NCBI RefSeq assembly: GCF_027942865.1 | Contig: NC_134513.1 | Location: forward strand, 35,953,429 to 36,017,428 | DNA: 64,000 nt | Direction of reading: 5' to 3' | From: Odontesthes bonariensis | Taxonomy: Eukaryota > Chordata > Actinopteri > Atheriniformes > Atherinopsidae | Shown here: in pieces, positions 44,950 to 64,000 of the stretch | How positions within the stretch are numbered: the stretch's first letter is position 1 | Layout: each line of letters starts with the position of its first letter | The notes under the pieces: model-generated | Database searches by the model: none | The model's input: the letters and a program-made list of their open reading frames with translations, nothing else | Told to the model about the DNA's origin: nothing | Made by a program: the position numbers and the translations under genes

Positions 44950-46160
44950 ATGATTTGTGTGGTTTTTGTTTCCAGATGGAGAACGTTGGCGTCCTGATTC
45001 AGTCGCAGTGACTCGGCTCGCTGCTGATGGCGAGCCGATCGGTCACTTCAACCTTTGACATGTGATTTCCCCTGATGTGAACAAAAAGAGCGCTTTACTT
45101 TGCTGTTGGTGTAACTCCAGACCAACAGATCAGTGAAGTTTGAGTTGTGTTAAAAGGCCACTTCTCTGAGGAGCTGGAATCCGTCTGATTGACCGAACTG
45201 AGAGAGCTCTCTGACTGCTGTCCACTGCAGGGTTTCTCTTTTTGGTTGAAAGAAGCCTTGATGCACATGAAGGGGTAGAGTCACACCTGAACTTTGTTTC
45301 CTGTCGAGTAACTCGTATTACTCCCACCAACATGTTCACAGTTATTACTGTCACACAACATGCATACGCACATGCTGCCTTTTGTAGCAGTCTGATTTGA
45401 TGGAAGAAACTGGAGAAAACGAGGAGCAAAATCAGAGAAAATGTCTAAAGTTTGGGAGCATTTCAAAGAAAAGAGAAAATACTGAACAGTGTGTCCATTG
45501 CAAAAGCCAGTTAGCTTAGCACACCGTCAATGCTACAGCATCTCAGCAGAAAGCAGCCAGTTAGCCTAGCACGATAGCACAACGTCAATGCTACAGCATC
45601 TCAGCAGAATTTCAGGCTAGTTTGACTCTTTTCCATCAGCAGAACTCAAGTTAAAACGTTTTTATTGATGAGTTGAAGCAGCAGCAGGTGCAATGAGGAG
45701 CCATCAAAGACCAATCTTCATCACGTTTCATCTTTCATATTAAATGAGTTCTCCTAAAGTGACTCAAAGACCCTCAGTGGAGCTCATCTGAAGCCTCCGG
45801 GACCCCTGATAGGGACCAGCCATCTTGTTTTTGTCCCTTTATTTGGTTTCCTGTTCGTTTGTTCATTTCTGTTGAAATGTCAGCAGAACTCCCATCATAT
45901 TGTCCTCATGGAAACCCATCTGGTTGACGTTTGTTAAAGCTGGCTTCAGATCTGCATCCCTTCAGAATCTGTGGGCGGAGACTCACTGTGCGAAGCCAGG
46001 GAAGGATCATCGTTGCAGCTTTACCTGATTCAGCCTTTCGCTCCACCTTCACCTCATCATCCACAGTCTGTCTGACGGCCGTTAGCACGTCTGCCCAGCA
46101 GGCGGCGCTAGAGGACAGATGGTCAACCAGGAAACAGGCAGGAAGGGAGTTTTTCTGCTA
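44950..46160. other. Intergenic between convergent nup50 and kiaa0930; short direct repeat
   Basis: No gene seen. A ~50-bp duplicated stretch (about 45505-45550 and 45555-45608, GCCAGTTAGC... to TCTCAGCAGAA) is the only structure noted. Confidence 0.45.
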
Positions 46161-46163
46161 ATG

Positions 46164-46169
46164 TTTATT
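46164..46169 (-). terminator. kiaa0930: Candidate kiaa0930 poly(A) signal
   Basis: AATAAA on the minus strand, 1.7 kb past the kiaa0930 stop codon. This would give a long 3' UTR covering 46160-47880, in which I see no other gene. Position-based inference; other AATAAA-like sites exist in the AT-rich stretch near 47150. Confidence 0.35.
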
Positions 46170-47880
46170 TCAATAAATAAAGGAGGAAACTGTACAGGAG
46201 TTTGGGAAGTGAGCAACAGAAGGAGCGTCAACATGCACAGGAACCGTGTACAAAAGCTGTGATGTACGAACATCGAAAAGTGTTACAGTGCAAACTGGCG
46301 TCTCACCCAAACGGCTTTCATATTGATCAGCATGGATACATTCAGCTGGAGGATCTATCAACTACGTCATCAATAACACTGAGGAGGCGACTGGCTCGTC
46401 TGTTCCCGTTCACTGATCAGGCGTGATCAATAACAGCTGAGCGGTCAGTTTCTAATCAGCCTGAAAACAGCACACACCAGAGATGCTTTCCATTGATCAT
46501 CTTTAACTGATCACTTTATAAACTTATTTATTTTCATGTGGAAAGAACAAAGAAAAAGGAACTTTAACATCAAATTTTAGCACATTTTGTCTCCTGACGA
46601 CCTTCATCATTCTCAGTCTAAAAACTGCGACAAGAAACGGGAACAAAAGGAAATCAAAGTGTTGAATTCTTTGATTTGGTTGAACCGTTAAAAGAACTTT
46701 TATCCCAAAGCTAAAGAGTTTTCTGGTGTTTCTGTTTTCAGTCTGAACCTGGAAGCTTCAGCCGGTTGGTTTCTGTTTAAACACCAAGTGAAAAGAGAAG
46801 AAAGTTGCTCAGATTTAAGGCTTCAGGAGCACAAAGAGGGACAAAACACTCCGGTCGGCTGCTTCCTCTTCAGCAGCTTTGCAAAAACAGTTTGTAAAGT
46901 TTTTCAGGTGAGAAAAAGGTCCGAGTCGACTGCAGCGTTTCATCATGTTCAGGCCAAAGTCCTGAAGTCTGAACTGGTTTTATTTTGTACAAAAGTCCAC
47001 ATGATGTGAAACTGAAACATGAAACCGTTCAAATTTAACTAAAGATTCCACTTCTTTATTCGATTTTTACACCTTTAAATCTCCATTTTCACTATTTGGA
47101 CTTAAAAAAGTCAAGTTTTCATTATTTCTCCCTCATTCAGATACTTTATTATATATTAATAATGAATTAATAATAATTAATAATCTCCGATGGAAGTTTA
47201 TAAAAATGTAAAAGTTTTTCCAAATAAATTCTAATGAGACATTTTCTGACTGGTCAGTTTGAGATAATTCAGAATATTAAAGAATTATTTTTTAAAATTC
47301 ACGTGTAAAGACGGAAAAACCCAAACGTGAAACTTTAATCTAATGAACGTGTCGACCTTTCATCGACTGTCAGTCGTGACAAACGGTGAGTTTCCCTGGT
47401 GAGAGTGAGGTGGATCCGACCCGCCGCCGTCAGTTCTGCGGGATGAAACGGAAGCCACGCCCCTTCCATCCGACAGGAGAAGAAGCCCACAAACAGACGG
47501 TGGCCATTAAAAGCTCCACCTTCTGTCAAGGCGTCTCAGTGAGTAAAGCAGCAGGGTATTTACAGGAAAACACGCATTCTTCACTCCCCTCTCCTTCAGA
47601 GTTCAGCCAATGCCTTTTCACACTGAGGTCATGTGATCCTGACGCCACCGGCCCGTTCACACGGCCATGACCTCCAACACGGCAGGAAACTGGACAAGAG
47701 GAGGCACTTCTTGAATAGCTGGTTGGTCAGCGGAGCGTCTCGGGCGCCTGCCGAGCGACTCCGGGTGAAGCAGGTGTTTGGTTGCAGGTCTCCGTCCGGA
47801 CACCGGGGGGCGCCGCTGTTGTCTCAGTGGCCTGATGCAGGAGGCACTTGGAAGTGGTGCTCTGAGGGAATCCGGCGCCG

Positions 47881-56425
<8,545 letters not shown>

Positions 56426-56775
56426 TTATTATTTGATCCGTTTCTCCCTTTTAAGCACAAAATCTGTCAAAAAACACAACAACATCAAATTTACAATCAT
56501 GTGAATTTAAACGATAATCCTGATTTTCTGCATCTTTAATCAGTTACAAGCTTTGAACTGTGAGCATCAGTATGTGATGAAAACACACATTTAAAACATC
56601 GTTTTATTTATATTACTGAGCCCACGGTCCGAAGCCCCGCCCCCTAATTTGCGTAATTAAGCAGAAACGCATACACGACTGTTAAGCAGAGACTGGGAAA
56701 TGGAAATATATAGGTCATAATGCAAGGAGAAATGAGACTAAATACATCTATGAATAAAGAAATAAATGTGGTGAA

Positions 56776-57367
56776 TAGGGGTGTGCAAAATAATCGTCAT
56801 GACGATGCATCACGATTCTAATTTTCGCGATCTACTGCATCGATTCTGGACGCCAAGTATCAATTATTTATTAAAAAAAAATATTTTTTTTTTTTTTTTT
56901 TTTTAATGCCTTTAATGATAGTACACAAGCATTTCGCTGCAAGGGATGTTTGCAATATATGTATATATTTTTTATAGTTGTATAAAGCCTATGCACTTTG
57001 TCTGTACTGATCATCCCTATTTTGTTATTTTAAGTTTTATAAATCCTATGCACTTTTTGTGATGAGTGTGTCCAGTAATAGTAATATTTGTGTCCTGTAA
57101 TATTTGTTTTAATGGCAATACCTCCAAAAGTTGTTTCAATAAATACAGTTATGAATTGATTTGCTTTGAGTTATGTATCAATTGAAGACACTATCCAGAC
57201 CATACACAGTATGTCAGCCACTGGTAATGGCTGTATTTTTTTTAAGTATGTTCAGTGAAAATATCGCGATGCATCGCAATAATTCAAGTATCGTGATATA
57301 ATCGCATCGTGGCATGTGAATCGTGATTCAAATCGAATCGTGACTTCTTTGCCAATACCCACCCCTA
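56776..57367. mobile_element. hAT-type MITE with perfect 8-bp TSD
   Basis: 592 bp, inverse orientation relative to 34342-34859. Ends TAGGGGTGTGCAAAATAATC and ...CCAATACCCACCCCTA. Target duplication GTGGTGAA at 56768-56775 and 57368-57375. Non-coding. Confidence 0.9.
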
Positions 57368-57375
57368 GTGGTGAA

Positions 57376-58985
57376 ATCAGATTAAGATAAATAAATAATA
57401 AATAGATTAATATGTAAAGGAAAGTAAAGAAATGAATACTGAAATAAATAAAGACAGAAAATTAAAATAAATAAAATAAAAAATTTAGTGTCAAAGTAAA
57501 TAAATAGCAACAATAACACAAGCTGAAATGAATGGAATTTCAATTAAATGGATTATTTTTCATTATATATTCAATAACTTAGCAAAAATTAGTTTTAAAT
57601 TTAATTTTAGCAGAATTTATCATATAAACGTATTTATATATTTGTGTTTTCATCATTAATTATGGCAGCTTCAGTCCTCCCAAGAGATGAGTGGAGGTCG
57701 ACACGGCGTCCTGTTGGAGCCTCCACCTTCTCTCAGCCAACCTCAGACTCATTAAGACCATTTTGGATTTTATTTAAGTTTTTCTCACGTCATTATTAAA
57801 ACAAGTTATTAACATGTTTTTATGTGATGTTGTTAAAACTTAAAGATGGATAAGAACATACATCCTTAAAGGCTTCTTTCCTTCATTAAATTTGGGATTT
57901 TAGAGGTTTTAGAATGAACTTTTTGGTCCATTTGAAGGCTGAACTTTGAGAACTTGGTCAAAATGGTTTCCCCCAAAATCCCCCACAGGTGTTTCAGAAC
58001 CCCAAACAGCACTAAACGACTTTTCTAAAACACACGCAGAAGCACCAACAGAACCACCTGAAGGTTCTTTACAACCTCAGTGACCACAAAAATCTTTCAG
58101 AACCTTCTTAATTCTAAACTCAACTACTGGACCTCTACGGAGAAGTTGGACGTCTTTATACCTCACAGAACTACCAGAACGTCCTCTTTGAAAAAATCTA
58201 AAGGATTCCTCGATGCAACCTTTTCAAATAAACGGATCAACTTACCGGCATGTCACCAGGTTCTGCAGAAGTCTGTTCAGGATCCATTAATCCGAACCAG
58301 GAGTGTCGGATCATCCAAAACAGCCCCTCGTTCGTCCTATCCAAGGAAACTGAGGCAGCTAAACTGGGAGACCGCGCTCCGTTTGTCCCCTCTGGGCTAC
58401 TGTAGTAACACACAGGTTTCATCCCAACACAGCGTGCTGTGGTGAAGTGGTTCTGTGGCCTCGTTTCATTATCTGAACAGGGAGGACTAACCCGGTTAGC
58501 TTTGATCCGCTCACACTGCAATTCAGTTGTGGAAACACCCGAGTTAGCAGGCGAAGGTCACCGTGTTGAGATGGTGAATCCGCCAATAAAGACACTGTAC
58601 GGGTTTGATTTAACGGCTGATACAGGGGACAGCTGTTTTAATCCAATCTATTCATGGGTCACAGCAGAAATACTTATAACGGCTCTGGTCCTCAGAGAAA
58701 ACAACCAGATGGGATTTATTCATTTCCTCACACGTAAATGATGTCATATTTATTACTTTTCCATCTAAAACACAAACCAACAAAAAAAAGCCGCAAATAT
58801 ATTCTTCCTTATTGTGGGATTTCTTCTAATGAAACGTTTCACTGTTTTCTAACACGACCTTAAACAGGAAACAATCAGGCTGTTAAAAACTTCAGTTTCC
58901 ATCTCTGGAGCTACAGGAAAGTTCCTCTTTAACCATTTCTATGACTCATTCAGCTATTTTATTTCAGTCTCAGAAACTGGACGTC
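57376..58985. other. No gene recognised
   Basis: An AT-rich stretch (57400-57660) with AAATAAATAA-type runs, followed by sequence with short uninformative open frames. It probably belongs to the long first intron of kiaa0930, if that gene starts beyond the window. Confidence 0.4.
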
Positions 58986-58989
58986 ATCA

Positions 58990-59291
58990 CAGAATTTATC
59001 TTTCTTTCAGAGGAAATTTACACCCAACTTTATCCTTCTTTCAGAGGACATTCAAACCCAACTTTATCCTTCTTTCAGAGGAAATTCAAACCCAACTTTA
59101 TCCTTCTTTCAGAGGAAATTCAAACCCAACTTTATCCTTCTTTCAGAGGACATTCAAACCCAACTTTATCCTTCTTTCAGAGGAAATTTACACCCAACTT
59201 TATCCTTCTTTCAGAGGAAATTTACACCCAACTTTATCCTTCTTTCAGAGGAAATTTACACCCAACTTTATCCTTCTTTCAGAGGAAATTC
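58990..59291. repeat. 34-bp tandem repeat, ~9 copies
   Basis: Unit CTTTATCCTTCTTTCAGAGG plus AAATTTACACCCAA (34 bp), with GACATTCAAACC variants. Thirty-four is not a multiple of three, so a 102-bp frame cycle stays open; not a gene. Confidence 0.95.
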
Positions 59292-60590
59292 AAAGTGAAA
59301 CATTTAAAAAACAAAAAAACAATGATGATGTGAAGAAAAGTAAAATCCTCTCCATGATGGAAAGATCATTTTGGAGGAGAACCAGCTTCATATGGACTTT
59401 TAATTCTTCATTACTGATCATAATGGCGTCCTCGCGGTGTCACTTCTGTGTAATTACAGACAGTAAACACCAAAGCTGTGACCACGCCATCATCAGCGGC
59501 GCCGACAGCCTGAACTCAGCTAATAAAAGTCATAATTCAAACAGTTTGACCTGAAGCTGTTCACACTACACCAGTGTGTTCAGGCTGGCAGCCAACCAGA
59601 GCTGCTGCTTGCAGCGAGGAGACGACCTTTGGCCTTCGTCCAGTCGTATTTGGCACGAAGGATGTCTTCCTCACACAGAGGTGAGCCCATCAACACGAGC
59701 TGCTGGCAAACTGAGCAGCAGAAGCTTCCAGAAAGTAAGAAACAGCAGATCTGACCTGCAGCAGAAATCCCTCCATCAAGATTTAGTTTCTCAGCTCTGA
59801 TCCAAATCCACTGGATCCCAACAAGGCTTCACTGTCACTTCTAGAGCCTTCTATAAGAGACCCAGAACCACCGAGGGCACTGGTTCACAAACTTTTTTTG
59901 CTGGGCCCCCCTTTGGTACAGAAGAAAATGATAATAACAACCCGCCTTTCGGCTGCGGAGTCATCAAGCATAGTTGAAGCCATAGTTGAAGTCCACAGCT
60001 CAGCTTTCAAGTCTCAAGTAAGTAACAAAACAGAAATTACTTCATAAAATTATTTATTGATGGCTTTCAATCTAAACAGGGTCACTTCTGCCACTAGTTT
60101 AGTATTTTAGTTGCCTAACAAGAAAAAAGGCAAACATAAAAATCATCTGAAAGAAAAAACATACTACTGTATAGAGCATCAGAAACATCTGTATGTTTGA
60201 TCTGTATCATCTCGAGACACCAGAGCTCTAAACACACAACAAAAAACAGATTTTTAGCTTATTGTTCTTAGAAAAATGTCATTTCTGTGGGTTTTTGCCA
60301 TGTTTTTAGTTTCTGTTTAAGTTCTTAGTTTTACCATGTTTCAGTTTTTCATGTCTTAGTTTTGTTAAGTTTTAGCTTCAGGTCTTGTTTTTAGTTTCTT
60401 GTTTTTAGTAGTCTTTCTCCTGCCCTGCCATCAGCTTCACTTCCCTCACCTGTGTTTTCCCCATCAGCTGCGCTCAATCACCCTCCACAGTATTTAGTTC
60501 CCAGGTTTCCCCATGCACGGGGCCAGATCCTTGCACATTCACGCCACGTCTTCATGCCGAACCAAGCTGAGTGTTTTCATCTGACCAAAC

Positions 60591-60737
60591 ATGGACGCGG
60601 CGGACTTCAAGGCGTTCTGGGAGCTGGCCGGTAAACTCTGCAGCTGCTCGGCACGGGACAGCAGCTCTTGGGAAAAATTCAAGGTGTCTAATGAACTCCT
60701 GGATTTTTTTTTGAGAAAGCAGGTTCTCGAGACTTGA
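60591..60737 (+). pseudogene. Short 48-codon frame, possible retroelement gag start
   Basis: ATG GAC GCG GCG opens a 48-residue frame (MDAADFKAFWELAGKLCSC, then SARDSSSWEKFKVSNELLDF). It follows a stretch (about 60300-60590) that looks like the end of an LTR or leader of a fish LTR element. No family assigned. The composition is protein-like, but it ends at TGA after 48 codons and I find no continuation. Confidence 0.3.
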
Positions 60738-61089
60738 GCTGTGAACACATTACACATCTGGGATGAGGCGAGGCGTGTACAGCGTGCTGCGGTGCTGGAC
60801 ATTTTCGGCATGGAGCCGCATTGTACACTTCCGTCTTTTGCTGTCAATGTTGAAATAATGAAAGCTGAAGACGATGACTCTCGGCCCCCCTCCCGCTGAC
60901 ATGTTGATGCGTTTCTGATATGAGAGGGCGGGTCTCTCCAATAAACACATAAGGTACGAGAGGGCATGACTGATTGACAGGGTAGCGATCCAATCATGAC
61001 GCCATTCTCAGCCTGCGCTCCTACCGGGTAATCCATATTGTTTTTTAAATTAATTTATTAATTTTATATTCAAACTGAAAACATGAACT

Positions 61090-61270
61090 GAATAACACTC
61101 ATAATTCAAGTCATCTTGTCTCAAGTCAAGTCAAGTGCCGAGTCTTTAACTTCCAAGTCCGAGTCGAGTCTCAAGTCTTTCATTTTTTGTCAAGTCAAGT
61201 CACAAGTCATCAAAACAGAGACTCGAGTCGACTCGAGTCCAAGTCACAGTGACTCGAGTCCCCATCTCTG
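61090..61270. repeat. CAAGTC/GACTCGAGTC-rich repeat
   Basis: Dense irregular repeats of TCAAGTCAAGTC and GACTCGAGTC, including a local palindrome ACTCGAGTCGACTCGAGT near 61220-61237. Known in flavour from teleost DNA-transposon ends; the family is not identified. Confidence 0.6.
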
Positions 61271-61411
61271 CAGGGAAGTATGAATTCCTCCGCGCTGTGG
61301 GCAGCTTTTCACACTGCGTCACTCGGTGGGCAACTTCATACAAGGCGAGTTGAGCATCTGCCGGCACGGATGCAGCTTTAGTAAAAAATGACTGTCGAGC
61401 ACGACAGTTTA

Positions 61412-61531
61412 CGAAAACTCAATTGGCTCAACTTTGTGCTCTGGATGTTTCGTCTCAGAGTGGCGTCTTAGCTTGTTGGGCTTCAAGCTGTCACAAGCTA
61501 GCTCTTTAAGACGGACGACACACTGCGGTCT
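61412..61531 (-). pseudogene. hAT transposase BED zinc-finger remnant
   Basis: Reads RPQCVVRLKELACDSLKPNK then LRRHSETKHPEHKVEPIEF, which matches the BED-finger region of SCAND3/ZBED-type hAT transposases (CxxC...LRRHxETKHP). The second Cys of the CxxC pair is Arg here and the frame stops at 61409-61411, so it cannot fold as a zinc finger. No catalytic region remains. Confidence 0.7.
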
Positions 61532-61766
61532 CATTCCCCACCGCTGTGCAGGTGAAGCCAAAGGAAAGATGCGTGTCATCACACCTGCTTTTCTTTGCCA
61601 TGGAAGGAAACTGCTTTGGAAGCACATTTGTGCAACGCTTCATCCTCTGCTTTGCGTTTACGTGGTAGCCCCATCAAAAACGTGTTCATGTTATGCTGGC
61701 AGTGTCATTTATCGATTCATGCATTCCACCTGCGCGCCCCCCAGTTTGGGAACCACCAACCTAGAG

Positions 61767-62700
61767 TGACATGAATCGCCAACTAAAAGAGGTTAAACTT
61801 CCCCACACCCCACTCTGCACCTTTACACTGACCCCTCGGCCCACCTAAAGAATGAGTAGAAACACTCAAAGTCCTCCAGAAGAAAGGGGAAGGAACAGAA
61901 GACCCACCTAAAGGACCTGCACACCCAGAACTTCTACCTTCACATGTCACTGAACCTAAGAGAAGTCCACCTCAGACCTTGTGAAATCTAAAAAGGTTTT
62001 ATGTGTTGTGAGGTCGGTCGGGACGAGCCTGTCGGGGACGAGCAGGTCGGGGACGAGCCTGTCCTGGTCGGCCTCTGGACTGAGAAACCAGCCAGGTGTG
62101 TTGCTAAAAGTGTTTTCTTTGACTGCACGCCTGAGAGGAGATGTTCTTCCAGAGTGAAGCAGAGTGCAGCTCTGCAGCAACTCTGATGAAAGTCCTGCTC
62201 TATTTATAGCTGCAAGTCGGCTTTAAAAATACATCAACTGTGTATGAAGCCAAGCTCATCTGAGGAAAGTAAGCTGAACTGTGAGCACGCTCGGACATAT
62301 CACGGGCCACGTTGGTTCTGCTGACAGTTGTACGGCGCTCAGTGATGCGTTATCAACGCCCCACTGACCCGCATGACAGGATGAACGGGGGGGGGGGCCG
62401 GGCATCAGAAGGATGAACCGGCCAATAAAGATGCAAGACTGATTTAAACTCAGATTTTATGACCACTACAACTTAAGAACAATTAGCACCACATATATCC
62501 CCTCTAGAACCTCATTGATGTCCACAACAACCTCTTAAAGAACCACGAAATTCCCATAAAAGATCCCAAGATCTCATCCATGGTCACGAGCACAATGTAC
62601 AAGCAACCGAGAACCATCCCAGTGACAGTTAGAACCACCCAAACAGCCAAAGTGGAACCTCTAACAGGAACAGGACAACCTTATTCCCTACAAACCTTTG
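61767..62700. other. No gene recognised
   Basis: Contains a small GTCGGGACGAGC-type repeat (about 62014-62065) and a G10 run near 62387. Otherwise featureless. Confidence 0.4.
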
Positions 62701-62713
62701 TGAAACTCTAAAG

Positions 62714-62830
62714 CAGGGATGTCCAAAGTCGGTCCTCGAGGGCTGCTGTCCTGCAGGTTTTAGATGTTTCCCTGCTTAAACACACCTGATTCAGATCAAG
62801 ACATCATTAACAGGCTTGTGCAGAACTTAA
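62714..62830. repeat. Partial interspersed repeat, hAT-like end
   Basis: CAGGGATGTCCAAAGTCGGT followed by CCTCGAGGGC and GTCCTGCAGGTTTTAGATGT is a dispersed repeat I recognise from teleost genomes, usually with a CAGGGGTGTCCAAA-type hAT terminus. Only one end is seen. Confidence 0.45.
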
Positions 62831-63870
62831 AAATTTGTTGAAGAGATCCATTTCATCACATAGGACAAGGAAAATTAATCATTTAAATGCACATTTTTGT
62901 GTTTGCAGCATTGCTTAAAATGAAATAAAAATAGATGTTTTTTTCTTTTAAACTCGTACAACACATGTATTTCTACAACCATGTGACGTAGCCTCTCGTG
63001 CACAGTAGAGCCACTCAAAGCTTTGGTTACTGGATTCTTTCAACAATCAGAGTTGATAGTTTCTATCCAGCAAGTTTAATTAGACACCTGGATGTGAACG
63101 TGAACATTGTAGGTCTGTGGTGTCAAAGTTATTTCGAATAAAAAGTAAAGAATGTTTATTTGGAATCATTAAACGGTATAATCTGATCATGTGACCTGCT
63201 CCGTGTTACTTCTGTCATGTATTCAGGCTGAATGGATGAGGTCATGTGATGAGTCTGTGCTCTCAGTATGATCCTGATGACTGGATAAACAGATCTGAGT
63301 CTCTCTGCAGGACTTTTTCCTTTTATCGTCCCTCCAAACGACTTTTTGATCCAAGTCGATGTTTTTAACAGCCCAAAATGAACCTTTAGGTTTATTCTGT
63401 CCCAGTTAGTACTCTAAGAATACATCTTGAAAGAAGGACAGTTTAGGGCTGTTCTGCTCCATTAGTTTACAGCCAGGGAACATCCAGCAGCCCACCTCGG
63501 AGCCGTCTGACATCAGAAATAAGCACCTAACTTTTATCCAGGTCCAAATGTAGACAGTTTGGGGACGTCTTGCCTGGCAGCATGGCTGCAGTTACACACT
63601 ATGCTCCACATTTTTGTTTCTAACTTGCATAAAAAGCTTCGAATTCACAGAAATGAACTTCCATCAGCTGATCTGCTGGTGGTAAAATCTGCTCCATCCT
63701 GAAGATAGAAACCAGTTCCTTCACCTGGGGGGGTCCAGAACATGTGAACCCCACTATCGCTGGTCTAAATACACCAACATCGCTGCCAGAATCAACCACA
63801 AATATCCTAAAATAATTGTTTGTGGAGATCATCTGCTGCTCTTATTTCCTTCTCTGACCCAGAAAGCGAT
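62831..63870. other. No gene recognised
   Basis: No supported exon, array or element. If kiaa0930 continues upstream this is probably intron. Confidence 0.35.
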
Positions 63871-63879
63871 CCGTTTAAT

Positions 63880-64000
63880 CATCCTGGAGCAGGTCTCAGG
63901 AGCTGCATGCACCTGGAGCAGCAGGTCTCAGGAGCTGCATGCACCTGGAGCAGCAGGTCTCAGGAGCTCCATGCACCTGGAGCAGGTCTCAGGAGCTGCA
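63880..64000. repeat. 33-bp tandem repeat running off the window
   Basis: Unit TCTCAGGAGCTGCATGCACC plus TGGAGCAGCAGGT, 33 bp. Three and a half units are visible, the last shortened by loss of a few bases. The right end lies outside the window. Confidence 0.9.

Larger units (their letters stand above)
59878..61758 (-). mobile_element. Degenerate hAT element with nested insertions
   Basis: Left end CACTGGTTCACAAACTTTTT, right end CAGTTTGGGAACCACCA, the GTTCCCAAACT-type terminus of many vertebrate hAT elements. Flanking octamers ACCGAGGG (59870-59877) and ACCTAGAG (61759-61766) match at six of eight positions, a plausible decayed 8-bp duplication. A BED-finger coding remnant sits near the right end on the minus strand. 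The central part holds unrelated material (about 60590-61270), probably later insertions. Confidence 0.65.

Overview
The window is vertebrate nuclear DNA, almost certainly from a teleost fish. It holds two spliced genes that I recognise by protein similarity recalled from their vertebrate orthologues. They are nup50 (+ strand, complete, about 32.6-44.9 kb) and kiaa0930 (- strand, nine coding exons, 47.9-56.3 kb, 5' end beyond the right edge). They converge tail to tail, as I recall them being neighbours on human 22q13. The transposon cargo is typical of fish: a 5'-truncated Rex3/RTE-like LINE, a BEL/Pao LTR element, Tc1 relics, hAT and PIF/Harbinger MITEs, and several TTAA-target elements.

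Layout. 1-11,775: a very large 16-bp minisatellite with nested higher-order duplications and two copies of one solo LTR. 11,993-12,709: LINE fragment with a 14-bp target duplication. 13,491-14,646: 15-bp minisatellite. 15,609-17,664: two abutting TTAA-flanked elements, one an almost pure inverted repeat and one carrying eleven 62-bp repeats. 19,146-32,408: a tandem segmental duplication of a ~4.1-kb unit. Copy 1 was later split by a BEL/Pao element (19,673-24,860); copy 2 keeps the empty site. 32,550-44,927: nup50, with a ZNF143/NRF1/YY1-type promoter and a last intron filled by a 2.8-kb 17-bp array. 46.2-56.3 kb: kiaa0930, with 36-bp and 33-bp arrays and a Harbinger-like MITE in its introns. 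56.3-64 kb: intron or upstream sequence of kiaa0930 with two hAT elements and further minisatellites.

The most interesting item is hidden in the segmental duplication. On the minus strand, four tiny exons joined by strong splice signals, all in phase 0, encode a 73-residue secreted precursor: signal peptide, a KR site, a basic KKIKRK run, and a Pro/Tyr/Gly-rich tail. Both copies are intact. They differ in the protein only in exon 3, by three amino-acid changes in 48 bases. I do not recognise the family. The architecture resembles small secreted SCPP-type or peptide-hormone/antimicrobial precursors.

Most long open frames in the window are artefacts of stop-free tandem repeats and are not annotated as genes. 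Exon borders, element ends and identities were read by eye; no search or alignment was run.
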